From Glutinoglossum americanum (Eukaryota; Ascomycota; Geoglossomycetes; Geoglossales; Geoglossaceae), in contig JAGHQL010000006.1 of the NCBI GenBank assembly GCA_020080175.1, positions 62,001 through 126,000 on the forward strand: a stretch of 64,000 bases of DNA. The letters run 5' to 3'. The position numbers and the translations under genes were made by a program. Under the pieces are notes generated by a model. The model was not told where the DNA came from, ran no database searches, and was given only the letters and a program-made list of their open reading frames with translations. Shown here one piece after another: positions 47,774-59,215 of this stretch (position 1 is the stretch's first letter; the number at the start of each line of letters is the position of its first letter).

Positions 47774-49779
47774 ATGTCACAAACAGTTCGCGTCTCAAAC
47801 TTGCCTGAGCCTACCACCGAACAAGATATTGGGTATTGGTTCGAAATCCATCTTAAGCGCCGACGGGGGAACGGCCCTGTTGTCTGCAAGGTTGGGCAGC
47901 CTTGTTCCCAATCCGGAAGGCCGTTGAAGATCGCAACGGTTACATTTTGGTCCCCTGCCCTTGCGAAAGATGCCTTAAAGCTGTGAGGCAAAGATTTCTT
48001 GCCCGCAGCTGGAGGAGCTGCACGAGCGATTGAGATCGATGATGTATTCCGTGACTTAACGACCCTTTACTCCTCGACACGTTCTCCGATGGGAAGCCCT
48101 ACAGCGGAGTAAGTCGCTTAAACTGCCCTAAATCCCTTTTGAGTCGGCAGTTATGCTTACGTTTAGAAATCGTTCTAGTTTCGTTGCCGTCCACGGTCTT
48201 GATGGCCATCCATGGAATTCCTTTATCGCTCGATCCAGCGATAGGAAAGGAACGATGGAGACTATGTGGCTGAGGGATATCTTTCCTGAAATCCTCGAGG
48301 AACAGGGCATATATCCGAGGATTATGACCTTCGGGTTCAATGCTAATGTCTGGGTTGATAATTCAACTCAGACAACTGAGGAGGCTGCGGAGAATTTGGT
48401 CGGCAGTCTCAATGCGGAAAGAGCAAGTGTACGTTCAGTTCTCGGCTCTCTAGTAGCCTTCGAGAATACATGGCTGACCGGCTCAGGATCCTTCAAGGCC
48501 TCTTTATTTCTTTGGCCATAGTTTGGGTGGATTGGTAGTCAAGCAGGTATGTTGGCATACCCCCCCGTTCGTGAAGAAGCTCGGCTGAGATACTCAAGGC
48601 GGCATGTAACGTTGTGAACGTTGGTATAGGCGTAGACGCCAGCTTCGAATCCCCAATCAAGGGGTGTTTTTTCTTTGGTGTGCCACACAAGGGGTCTGGC
48701 CTCGCCGACCCCTACGGCAACATGTTGATGACGATGAAGACAGTGTTGTTGGGGGGTGGCCCAAATCCCAATATGGTGAAAGACTTGCGTCAAAAGGGCA
48801 ATACAGTTTCCAGAATCTCGATGGAGTTCAACTCGGTTCGCCGGATTCATGGCATCAAGACTATAAACTGCTACGAGCAGAGGACGATCAACGGACACAA
48901 GGTGGGATCCTTGCGGTGTTTGAGCCGCCTAAAGTTTTACTAATAAACTCGGAATAGGTCGTCGAGAAAGACTCAGCTATCTTAGATTGGCCAGACACGG
49001 TGGGGTCGTTTGGCTTAGACGCTGATCACCGAGACATCGTTAAGTTCTCTGGTACGTCGCATCCGGGATTTCAACCTATTATGTCAGCTGTTATCGATAT
49101 TGTGCGGTCGGCGATGGCGCAGCCACATACGCCTACCCCTATTGTTCCTTCTGGCCTGGTTTTACCGGAAGACGGGCCTCAGGAGGAATTAGCTCTTTCT
49201 AACCTCCGCCGATTCGACACTATCTTCTTAGTTGACGACTCTGGTTCCATGCGTGGACCGCGCTGGAGGGAAACCGCCCAAGCACTCAAAGAAGTCGCAA
49301 AACGCGCCGTCAAATACGACAGGAATGGAGTCGACATCCGCTTTTTGAATAGCACCTGGGAAAACCGTGATAACTTGGCGAATGTCAGTGATGTAGCAGA
49401 AGTCTTCGCCCGGGTGATTCCAGATGGGGCAACCCCAACAGGAGACGCCCTGGATACTGAACTTTGCGATTACATGGTCAAGTACAGAGCTGACCGGCGG
49501 ACTAAGAAACTAAATCTCATTGTCCTCACCGGTGGCGCTCCAGAGTGTCCCCAAGAGGTCGAGGACGCGATCGTCAAGTTTGCCAAGGAACTGGAGTCTC
49601 TCCACGCAGCGAAGTCGCAGGTTGGCGTACAATTCGTCCAGGTCGGTGACGACCCCGAGGCCACCACTTTCCTTAAAAGTTTAGACGATAGCCTTCAGAG
49701 CAAATACGGATTGGATAGAGATGTAAAGACCCATCCGCCGAGCAACGATTTAGGAATCTCCAGAACTAACCATATATAG
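47774..49779 (+). CDS. RRM-like + SesB hydrolase + vWA protein, one in-frame TGA
   Basis: Five exons: 47774-48108, 48179-48428, 48487-48546, 48599-48901, 48958-49779; 590 codons including the stop. Residues 1-70 form an RRM-like module (TVRVSNLPEPTTEQDI, IATVTFWSPALAKDAL) that in fungi often precedes SesB domains. Next is the linker AIEIDDVFRDLTTLYSS and a SesB-type alpha/beta hydrolase: FVAVHGLDGHPWNSF, MWLRDIFPEIL, RIMTFGFNANVW, the nucleophile elbow FFGHSLGGLVVKQ (Ser207) and FFFGVPHKGSGLA. The C-terminal third is a vWA domain: DTIFLVDDSGSM with MIDAS residues Asp409, Ser411 and Ser413; DGATPTGDAL supplies the Thr; the usual third-loop Asp is Gly (LTGGAPE). A TGA sits at codon 71, in frame, inside otherwise coding sequence (KL-stop-GKDFLPAAGG). 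It cannot be removed by a normal intron, so the gene is either broken, mis-sequenced or starts further down. Confidence 0.75.
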
Positions 49780-51131
49780 ATGGTAGGGGTTTTTGAATGG
49801 TGAAGTTAAAAATTGTCCATTTCTTTTTTCTATATCTTTTGTTCCGAAGGAGTGCCCACCGACCGAGCTAGGTGTAGTTAATACTTCTATCATTAATATG
49901 AGGGGGAAAGAGCTCGTTATAGGCTTAAGATATCTATTTAGCGTACTGAGCAATTTCTGGAAGAAGCAAAATCAAGCACAATAGATGCGCCATTGGTGAC
50001 TGGTGGGAATATGTGGCAGGAGAAACCAAGTTAGTTCGGAATCTCTAGGGGCCTATACTGTAACGTGCAACATAGCTATTATAAGAGCGTTTATGGGGCT
50101 GGGTAAGGTTAGAAGGGTAGTGAGCTAGAAATGGAGGTCGAGAGTAATACCAAGAACAACCTTATGTGTGTCCACGTAATAGATAAGTGGCGATCCGAAA
50201 CAGGGCGGCCTACCACTAGAGTCCGGGATGGCCATTCGCGAAACGAACCCCGTCAAACCCACAACAGGTTTTGCAAATGCAAATTGTATATTTTGAAACC
50301 TCTGGAATAGGTACTGGGATGTAGGTACTATTAGTCACCGAAATTTGAGGCAACTAGAATATATTGTTGTTGTTTGATTAGCAGAAGTAGTGGCTCTGGA
50401 AAAAAAATTTGCAATTGTATGTAGGTTGTATGACAAGGAACAACGCAATGCAATTAGGGTGCTTATAGCCTGAAAATCATATACAGTGCCGATTCTACTC
50501 TTTATTTCCTATTTATATGTATTACATTAATATAAGCAATGATCCTTTAACAGCCTAAATACTAGTAGTTATTTTAATAAGGCTTTGAAAATATGAAGAA
50601 TTAAGTATCTTTTCACCAAAACCCATAAGCGAGGTACTTGTGTCGCGAATGGCCATCTCGGACTCTAGCTGATAGGTTGGTAATTTAGCCAATCCGAGGA
50701 CAAACTAGCCAAGTTTTGCTCTCAGAAGCTACTAGAGTCTTGCGGAGGCATGAATTCAACTGGTGGGTAGAAGGATGCTGAATTAGAACGGAAGTGAGCG
50801 TCGTTAATAAAGCTGCCCCTGCCGATAAGTGCCTATTTGCAGGTGTAAAAATATCCTTCATAGTATTGGGTAGCTCCCTAGAAAGTATCACAGCATCTTA
50901 GTATGGAGCGCTCCTTGAGAGAGAGAGTTATTATCTCTTCTCCCCCGGCCGGAACCGAACTCGTTGAGCTCAAAGTGGGCGTGTGGAATTAGTGTAGAAT
51001 ATTCTATGACAGAGGAAAAGCAACAAGGGTATTCTATCTACTCGGCCCTTGCCTGATGAGCCAGAGAACTCCAAACTCTCATCATTTCACAGCATAGCGG
51101 ACAAACGCCCCAAATTCCACAGAAACCTACG
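49780..51131. other. AT-rich intergenic region
   Basis: Spacer between the 3' ends of the vWA gene (plus) and the 2OG-family gene (minus). The part at about 50.28-50.65 kb is clearly more AT-rich than its surroundings. No gene supported. Confidence 0.5.
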
Positions 51132-54100
51132 CTACGACAAACGAACCCGCCTACCGGGCGTCACATCCCACACAAACTGCGCAGTCGGCAGCCTCACCGC
51201 ACTTAACCCTACAATCTCCTCATACTTCAACCCCAACACCCCTCTCAACTCCTCCTCAGTCCCCAGCCCCTTAATCCACCCCAGCGCCTTCTCACACCTC
51301 TCCTTCCACTTCACCACACTCAAACACCCCTCGTCCGTCTTCGAAATAACCAGCCAGTACGGCGAAGACGTCTTCATCGTCACGATGCTATACCTCGACA
51401 CCGGCAACCGGCTCGCGATGTGCTCCCGGCGCTTCCTGACCATCGAGAAACTCACGCTCCCGAACCTCTCGTCCGACAGGAAGCGGTCAAGCTGGTTGCA
51501 GTCGTCGCAGCCGCAGCCGTAGTGGGGCCGGAGCCAGTCGCGGGTTTCTGTGCGGACGAAGCGGCAGATGTAGGCGTTGAGGAGCTGTTGGGCGAAGTGC
51601 TGGTAGCGGATGTCGTGGAGGTGGGCGTTGGTTTTTTGGAGGACGGCGACGAGCTGTTTGAGGAACGGTAGCAGCATGGATTCGAAGACAGAGGGGTAGG
51701 TATTTTGGGATTCAAAAGTCAGCTTATTGAGAATCTCGTGGGTCTCGCTGTCGAGGCCGAGGGATATACATTGGCCGACTAGGTTCGCGGCGTTGTGCCC
51801 GTTCATTACGCGGACTAATGGGATTGGTAGGCACAGGTTACTCTTTGGCGAAGGGGGATCTCCGGGGTCGTTAATGGTCTTCTGTCGCTTGTTGTTTGCC
51901 GAGTCGAAGGACAGTTCGAATTCTGGTATTAATTCGAGGAGGGTGTCGCGGAAGACGTTTGTTACTACGCTTTTGTCGATTTTTCCACCCTCGCCGGCTT
52001 CGAAGAGCTTGGTGAGGAATGCCATAGTGAAGGCGGTATTTGAGACATTTACTTTCACGAATGGTAAAACTCTGGGAATTGTTAGTATTTATGTGGTGGT
52101 CGTGAATGCTTGTGGGGTAGTGTTACTGCTCGAAGAGAAACTCGTCTCCATATTTTTGGATAATCTTGACCAGCGCTGATCCGTCCTTTTGGAAGACGGG
52201 AATCTTGTGATCGAGAGATTCCAGCGTTTTTTCCTTAGCCCACTCTTCAAGACCTATTAAATACTTATCTCCTGAGCCTTGTGAATTAACTAGTTCATAA
52301 CCGAAGAGTATATCGTCCAAGGCATTATATCGCTCATATACCCTCGCTAGACGAGGTGCGGCTATGTCCAATCTATAGATTTTATGTCAGCTGCCGCTTC
52401 CGTTAAAATATGGCTCGCCCTTGGGGAATAACGGGTCTCACTCTTTCCTAATCTGGGTAAAGCCGAGTGCGTGGATCGCTTTCCCAATATCCACGTAAAT
52501 CCACGGCGACAATCGCTGCGGGACAGCCGCTAGAGCCTCTTGAAATAGGTCCATGCGTCCTAGAAGCAAACTGGCCTTTACCACTCTCCCGATCGCGTCT
52601 TCTGAGTACTGCATGTCCTTACTCTCCCACTCAGACTTGGCAAATTGACCGAGATGGCTATTTCCGAGGAAGGTCTTATTCATCTCAATGATTAGCTGAC
52701 AGAGCCGGGCAAGCTCATCTTTCGGACCGCTATCTGATGGGTTAGCGCGGACAGCTTGTGCGAGCCTTTCGATCCAGCTTTTGATGTCTAATTGTCTGTT
52801 TTTGACGGGTTCAAAGAAGAATTCGGTGCTCTTCGCTCGAGGCATTAGCAGAACCACCTAGTGAGACATTAGCTCGGTAAAGGTAGTGATAATTTCGGTG
52901 GGGTGTCACACAGTTCTACGATAGTAGTGGGTCGCGGTGGCTCCACTACTCCCCGAGGAACCCGCGTAGTCCTCCTCGTCTGGACCTTTAGCGAAATGGT
53001 CAGGTTGAGCTATATCGCACTCCTTGATGCAAATGTCGGTAGCTATTTCTAAGCCATCGAGGTCAACGATCCGTTTAAGCTTGATGCCTTCCTCCAAAAT
53101 CTCGGTGATTTCATGGAAAGAGGTATCACCACCCTCATCCTTGTCGCCGCGGTGGCCGAAATAAGCGAGCCCACCGAACCCACTTCCATATCCGAATTTA
53201 TCATATTCTTCTTCATCGCAGCAACCAGATACCCTACGTTCTAAGTTGGAGAGGTAAATGTAGAAGTCCGCACTGGCACATGCTTCCTCTAAGCAACGAA
53301 CCCTGAGCTGGTCGTTTCCTTTCAAGTTTACGAACTCCAGGTTTGAGTCTGTGTATTTTTGGTCGAGAATATAGGCCAGTATCTCCGGATAAGTCTCTTC
53401 GCCCATTTTGAAACCTCTATCCCACAACGCAAAAATACTTCGTAGTCCGGATTTCTCGAGAACGAAATTCGGGGCGGGTGTCGGAGCCTGAGATGGAATA
53501 TAGGTTAGATTATAGATGAGCATAAGTCGATATCCGGAGGTGACGGGCTGAACCTCGTGGATGACAGTGCCGTACCTGTATTAAAGTTTAACTTGTACAC
53601 GGGAGAGCGGAAGACGGGAGATATGAGTACCATGCCATATAGGAGTAACCATATTCCGACGGCTTCGCAGTCTCTAGGATCTTGGTCTTCCCTTTGTGTG
53701 TAATACGGAGATCTCCGCCTTCGTGCTTTGATGGTAGACATATTTCTAGGGTTCCGAACACTTGCGATTCCTTTCCCGGAATACGCTGTCTCGCGCTTCG
53801 TGGCTGAGTGGAAGTGCTGGGAAACGTCTCCTCCTGTGGTCTGAGCTTTGCGCCACGCTGGTAGAGCGATAGCTTGTAAAGCTCCGCCCTGATGGTAGGT
53901 GTATCAACGCCGATATCGAGAGCAATTTTACCAGTAATCTCCTCTAGGGTTCGTTGCCACGCTGGATTCTGTAGTTCGAATTTCTCTGGATTAAGCTCCT
54001 TAATCCGCTTCACCGAGGCGATGGCGGCTTTTGACCAATCGTCTCCAAAGCCCTGGAGGCTTGCCCTGATTATCAGATGGGCACCTTGCTCAGCCAAAGG

Positions 54101-54313
54101 AAGCCCGATATCTCCGATGTCTTTGATGAATATTCTTGGATTGGGCGCGTCTAGGAAGGTATCGTATGTAGCGAAGGACCTGATGGAATCGATTTTAGCC
54201 AGAGACTTGCGGAGTTTCTGTTTAATAAGCTGAGCGGGCTGAATTGATGTATCTATATAGCAGCTCTGCACGGTAGAGTTCGTGTTGATGCGCATATTAA
54301 TAACTGTTCCCAT
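51132..54313 (-). CDS. 2OG-Fe(II) oxygenase-family protein, altered iron motif
   Basis: Five exons: 53631-54313, 52912-53575, 52442-52857, 52127-52372, 51132-52071; 982 aa, in frame. It matches a fungal family of about 900-1000 residues annotated as 2OG-Fe(II) oxygenase / prolyl-4-hydroxylase-like. Landmarks: AELYKLSLYQRGAKL, FGTLEICLPSKHEGGDL (His197), YMAWYGTVIHEVQPVTSGYRL with the second metal His234 and the 2OG-binding Arg244 candidates, then LIYNL. In relatives the strand after the KLLLY segment carries the H-x-D iron pair (usually P-H-x-D-T); here it reads RPQEET (Gln160-Glu161-Glu162), so the first His ligand is missing. The remaining ~700 residues are alpha-helical, with a Cys cluster (HYGCGCDDCNQL, about residue 840) and no other domain I know. 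Start: the only early ATG (MGTVINMRI); the longer frame opens at TTG. Divergent from the NLR. Exon 2 donor is GTGTGA. Confidence 0.82.
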
Positions 54314-54787
54314 TTTTAACTCATTGTTTGTTCGTTTGTAAAGAGCTGAAAGGCGATCGAACGAAAGGCTATTAGAGGAAGGAAAGTTGTGTGGGCTAAT
54401 GTGGCACCATGACAAAAAGATGGGAATGGCGGGGCGAGGCCGCGCGCAAGCGCATATGGTAACACCTCCGGGAGGGATAAATTGATATTGTGGACTTATG
54501 ACGTCACCTAGTAAACAAATCTTCTTTGTCTGTGGATGACTAATATGCTGGGGTTAGGACTGTATTGTACGCCGAACTGGGTTATCCTCAGGCCAGTTTC
54601 TGCCAAGCCTATCAGGCTACCAGTTCAATTTGCATTCTATCTTACGTCAGATGATAAACTACCCCGCTCCAGCGACGGCAGGACGCCAAATTAATGCACC
54701 CTCTTGGAGTACAAAGTGGCTAACACTATCTAGTTATTGGGACTCGTAAAACTCGTTGCATTTTTCCACTCTTTATTGTTCTGTTCA
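54314..54787. promoter_or_regulatory. bidirectional promoter, 2OG-family gene / NLR
   Basis: 474 bp between two divergent start codons. It contains TGACGTCA at about 54498-54505, a perfect CRE/ATF-type (bZIP) palindrome. Shared control of the two genes is possible (inference from arrangement plus this site). Confidence 0.45.
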
Positions 54788-57700
54788 ATGTCGATATCAT
54801 CTCTCACAAAGGTCTATCCTACTAACGGGGAAACTGATGCCACCGAACTTGAGTGAGTTTGCGAGACTGGACTTGTTGTTTGCTAACTTACTCGGTTCCA
54901 AGTATTATCGCTGTTCACGGGCTTGGAGCCGATCCCGGGGCCACTTGGATGGCCCAAGATGACAAGGATGCGGAGCCCACTGATAAGAGTACCGCCGATG
55001 GTGTGACTTGGTTGAGCCACCAGGAGATGATGCCAGCATTCGTTCCAAATGCCCGAGTCTGGACTTTCAACTATAGTTCTGACTGGTCGCAAATCTCACC
55101 AGTTCGGCAACTGCGCGTACTTGCGGAAGAGCTGCTGACAGCCCTAGTCCATTGCCGAGAGCAAGTTGAGTTCCTACCTGCTGCCTTAACTTCAGCTAGC
55201 ATTTACTAACCACCCCAAAGGAAAACGAGAAGCGGAGGCCACTAATATTTGTTGGGCATAGTTTTGGGGGATTAGTGATTGAACAGGTTTCCTTCAGTCC
55301 GTCCGTAGGTGTTCGCAACCTTTACGGTCTAACACCAGAGGTAGGCATTGGCATCTGCAGGCACAGTAAACAGCATCTCCCAGTATATCCTCCACGCGAC
55401 GGCTGGAGTGATCTTTCTCAGCACCCCCCTTCGTGGCTCAAACCCCGCGAGTTGGGCCAGGATGATCGCCAATTCCGCGAAAGTACTGGGCTTCCAGTCT
55501 AGCGATTATCTCATGAAAGACTTTACTGCGAGCCCAAAAGTGCTAGCAGATCTGCTGTACGACTTCAGGGTTACGATCAATCAGCCTTTGCTACAGCTGA
55601 CTGTCGTGTGTTTTTATGAGCAGCTGAGAACCAGCGTCGACAAAGATTCCTGGTTCTCAAGTACGGCGGAGATTATGGTAGCGGCAATTCCCTCTCCCAC
55701 TTATATTATGCTAACGGAGGGTTAAGATTGTTGATGAGGCCTCAGCTTGCATCGATGGGCACCGCAAGATCCCGCTTAGTACATCGCACACTAAGATGAA
55801 CAAATTTGGTCAACCAGACGACAAAAATTTTCAACTTCTCGCTGGATGCATCCGTGAGCTTGCGAGTCGTGCTCCTGGGGTTCTCCAAGCGAGATACTAT
55901 GGTATGTTTAGGAAGAAGGACCCAATTACGAGAACCCCAATTAACAATTGTTAGAATTAGAGAAGGCTCTCAAAGCAGATAGCCCAAGTGCAACGCCCAC
56001 TCCCTGATCTCTTGTGCAGATGCTAATGTATGGAAGCTCCCGTGGATGCTCCTTTTCGTGAGTGCGTAGCCGCTCTCTTCCAGACGGATCCGCGGGACAA
56101 CTACATGCAAACCCAAGAAACTGGGAATAGGAGAGCAGATGGGACATGCGAATGGGTATTACAGGAAGAAAGTTATGCTGGTTGGCTCCTAAGCAAACAG
56201 ACCGCTATCCTTTGGATCGGTGGAGCTCCCGCTATGGGAAAAACTATGGTTGCATCTTTCCTCGTCAACGAAATGGGTATCAGGGCACGACAGGAAACAG
56301 ACATGACGTTGGCGTACTACTTTTGTGACGCTAGTGATGAGAGACGGAACACAGCTGAATCTGTTTTACGCAGTCTATTGATGCAGATCCTTCAGCAACG
56401 TCCTGAGCTATTCAGGCACTTGAAATCGGAGTTCGATATCCAGAAAACCGTCCTATTTACATCTGGTGGTGCCATCCACACCCTGTGGAGGATTCTGCGA
56501 GACATTCTTGATGACCCTGAATCCAAGGATGTATACATCATAATCGATGCCCTCAACGAGTGCAAGGTGGAGTCCCGGCAGGCCTTTATCGATCACCTTG
56601 GGGATCTAGCTAGTCCATCTTTGAGACCCGAGAGCTCTACCGAGGATACCGAACCTCCGAGGACAAAAGTCCTGATCACTTCCAGACCCCTTCATGGAGT
56701 GGAGGAAAGGTTTAGTGGCAAAAATGCCCGATTTCTGCGATTGGACGTAGATATCATTAGCGCGGACATAGAGAAGTATATCCAGGCGAAGGTTGGCCTA
56801 TTAGACGCGAAATTTTATCCCCCAACTCGGCAAGGTCAAATACACGAGTACCTCAAACACAATGCAAAGGGGTCCTTTCTCTGGGCATCTCTGGTCCTGA
56901 ACGAGCTATCGAAAGGAACCCTGCTAGAGCCGGATGTGGAGTTGTCTCAAATACCAGCGACGCTCAGCGAGTTGTACGCGCGGTTTATCCACCGGATCGA
57001 CGGTAGGCACACCGATACCGTTCGTGAAATTCTTCTCTGGGTTGCAACGGCAGCTAGGCCACTAACAACTAGAGAGCTAGCCGACGCTATTATGCTGAGC
57101 CGGCAAGCTAGTGTTCCCAGCCCACCGGAAGAACAGGCTCTCAAAAATCTTGCTGTTACCCTAGACCTATGTCGGCCATTGGTTCAAATTCGAGAAAAGA
57201 CACAAACAGTCCATTTCATTCACAAAACGGTTAAGGATTACCTAATCGCAACCAACATAGTGCCGCCAACCCCCAGGGCCAACTTCGCGGCCTTCCTTGG
57301 CTGCTCTCAGTATCTATCCGCTCGTCTTGGTGCGGAGTTATCAGGAGAGGGTACTTCACCAGATCAAGACCCCTTTCTAGGATATGCCTGCGCTAATTGG
57401 CCTTGGCATGCTCAATTGTCGGGGAATGTTACCCTTACAATAACGGACTGGGTTCCGGGCTGGTTTCTTATGGATCCTGCGAAACGCGAAGCCCTGTCCA
57501 ACTTGCCTTACCCAAGCCTGCACGATGACACCACACTTCCACGAACACCAACACTGCTTCAACTCACCGCATATCTTGGTCTCGCCTATATTCTGATGGC
57601 GATTGATGAACAGGGGTTGCTGGACCACGAAATATCCACTCGCGATGGCCAGGGACGTATTCCTCTACACTGGGCAGCTGAAATGGGCCACGATGAGACC

Positions 57701-59215
57701 GTCAAACTGCTTCTTCAAATGGGCTCAAACGCCAACGCTCAGGATAACATGGGTGATAGCCCACTCCATATCGCCATTCTCCATAGCCACGAGAAAGTCG
57801 CGGAGGTGCTACTAGATGGAGGAGCAAACCCAACTTTGCCCGGACGAAATCAAAAACCACCACTTCACCTGGCTGCTGAAGTGGGTGGCAAAAGAATAAT
57901 TAAGACTTTACTTAGCCATCACGCGAACCCGAATAGTGAACTACCCGATAAGACGACTCCACTTCACCTAGCGGCACAATGGGGCCACACATCAGCAATC
58001 ATACAGCTATTGTCTGCGGGTGCCAACATAAACGCTTTCAAGCCCTTTGGAGAGAGTGCATTGCATTCCGCTGTAAGAAACGGCCATGAAGAGGCGATGT
58101 TATCACTGCTTGAAAGAGGGGCGAATGTTAACGCCCTAACATCTGACAAGACTTCACCCGAGGATCTTGTACCCCGAGAAGGAAAGATGCACTACCAGTC
58201 ATACACTTCCACGGCTAGCTGGACTCCTCTACATATCGCTGCTATAAAAGGATACCGCCAGATCTGCGAGATTCTGCTTCTCTATGGTGCCGACCCAGCG
58301 AGCCAGACTTTAAAAGGGAAAACACCCCTTCAAGTCGCCGTTGATCAACACGAGGAAGGGATCGCGGAGCTGCTAATAGAGGTGGACTCTTCCCTTGCAG
58401 CAAACGACATCCTCCAAGCTACTATCCAATGTAGAAGCTACAGGTTGGTCCGTTCCTTCTTCGCCGATCCCTCAGACCGGCTGGACATTGGAGCAGCGCT
58501 CCGACTCTCAGCAGAGTCAGGAGATCCAACGCTCGTTGAAATAACCTGTGAGAAGTTCACCTCCGACCAGATTAAAAAGGGAGCATTCGCTGCGTGCTCC
58601 GCCGCCCTTACTTTGAACAGGCCAGATATCCTCGAGACGCTCATCCATAAAGGAGCCGACATCCAAGCAATAGGCCCATGGAGAAAGACACTCCTCCACT
58701 TGGCCGTAGGGGCAGACAATCTCACTCTTGCCACTCTCCTCATAACCCACGGTGTCAATGTCTCCGCCCAGGACGGCAGCAAATACACCCCCTTACACAT
58801 AGCGGTTGAACGCGATAACAAAGATATGGTCTCCCTCCTCCTCCGTTCAGGTACGCAAGTCGACCTCGCAGACGTGGAACGCTGCACACCACTACATTTC
58901 GCAGCACATGCCGGTGCGGGCGATATCGTAGCGATGTTAGTCGATGAAGGCGGTGCAGATATGAGTCTGAAGGACGCGGATGGAAGGACAGCACTAGATC
59001 TAGCGATCACGAAGGGTTATGCAGGGATCCAAGGGTTTCTGGAGGATAGGCGGGAGTCTGAATGGATGACTGATGACAGCGATAAACTTGAGCCTATCCG
59101 GGAGGATGAGCTTAGTCCAGGCCCTAAGCGGAACAGACGAGTCACTGCCTCTGGGCAGCGGGTAATGAGTGGGCCGCGGAGTTCCCGTACTAAGTTACGC
59201 CGGAATGGTCGATGA
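54788..59215 (+). CDS. SesB-NACHT-ankyrin NLR
   Basis: Seven exons: 54788-54852, 54903-55164, 55221-55286, 55345-55677, 55727-55901, 55955-55987, 56037-59215; 1370 aa, in frame. N-terminal SesB-type alpha/beta hydrolase (about 20-300): LDIIAVHGLGADPGATW, RVWTFNYSSDW, nucleophile elbow FVGHSFGGLVIEQ (Ser123), GVIFLSTPLRGS, KIPLSTSHTKMNKF. NACHT module: the lead-in CVAALFQTDPRDNY, Walker A GGAPAMGKT (373-381), Walker B VYIIIDALNE (Asp482), sensor-like VLITSRPLHG, and the winged-helix part VHFIHKTVKDYL. From about residue 845 there are some eleven ankyrin repeats (RIPLHWAAEMGHDETVKLLL, TPLHLAAQWGHTSAIIQLL, TPLHIAVERDNKDMVSLLL), then a basic tail. Fungal NLRs of this form sense non-self and trigger the N-terminal effector. 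The small 33-nt exon 6 and its flanking 49-nt intron are the weakest point; without them the hydrolase and NACHT parts would be separate genes 22 bp apart. Confidence 0.88.

Noticed and set aside
58438-59010. 190-codon minus-strand frame
   Set aside because: Antisense shadow of the ankyrin repeats of the NLR.
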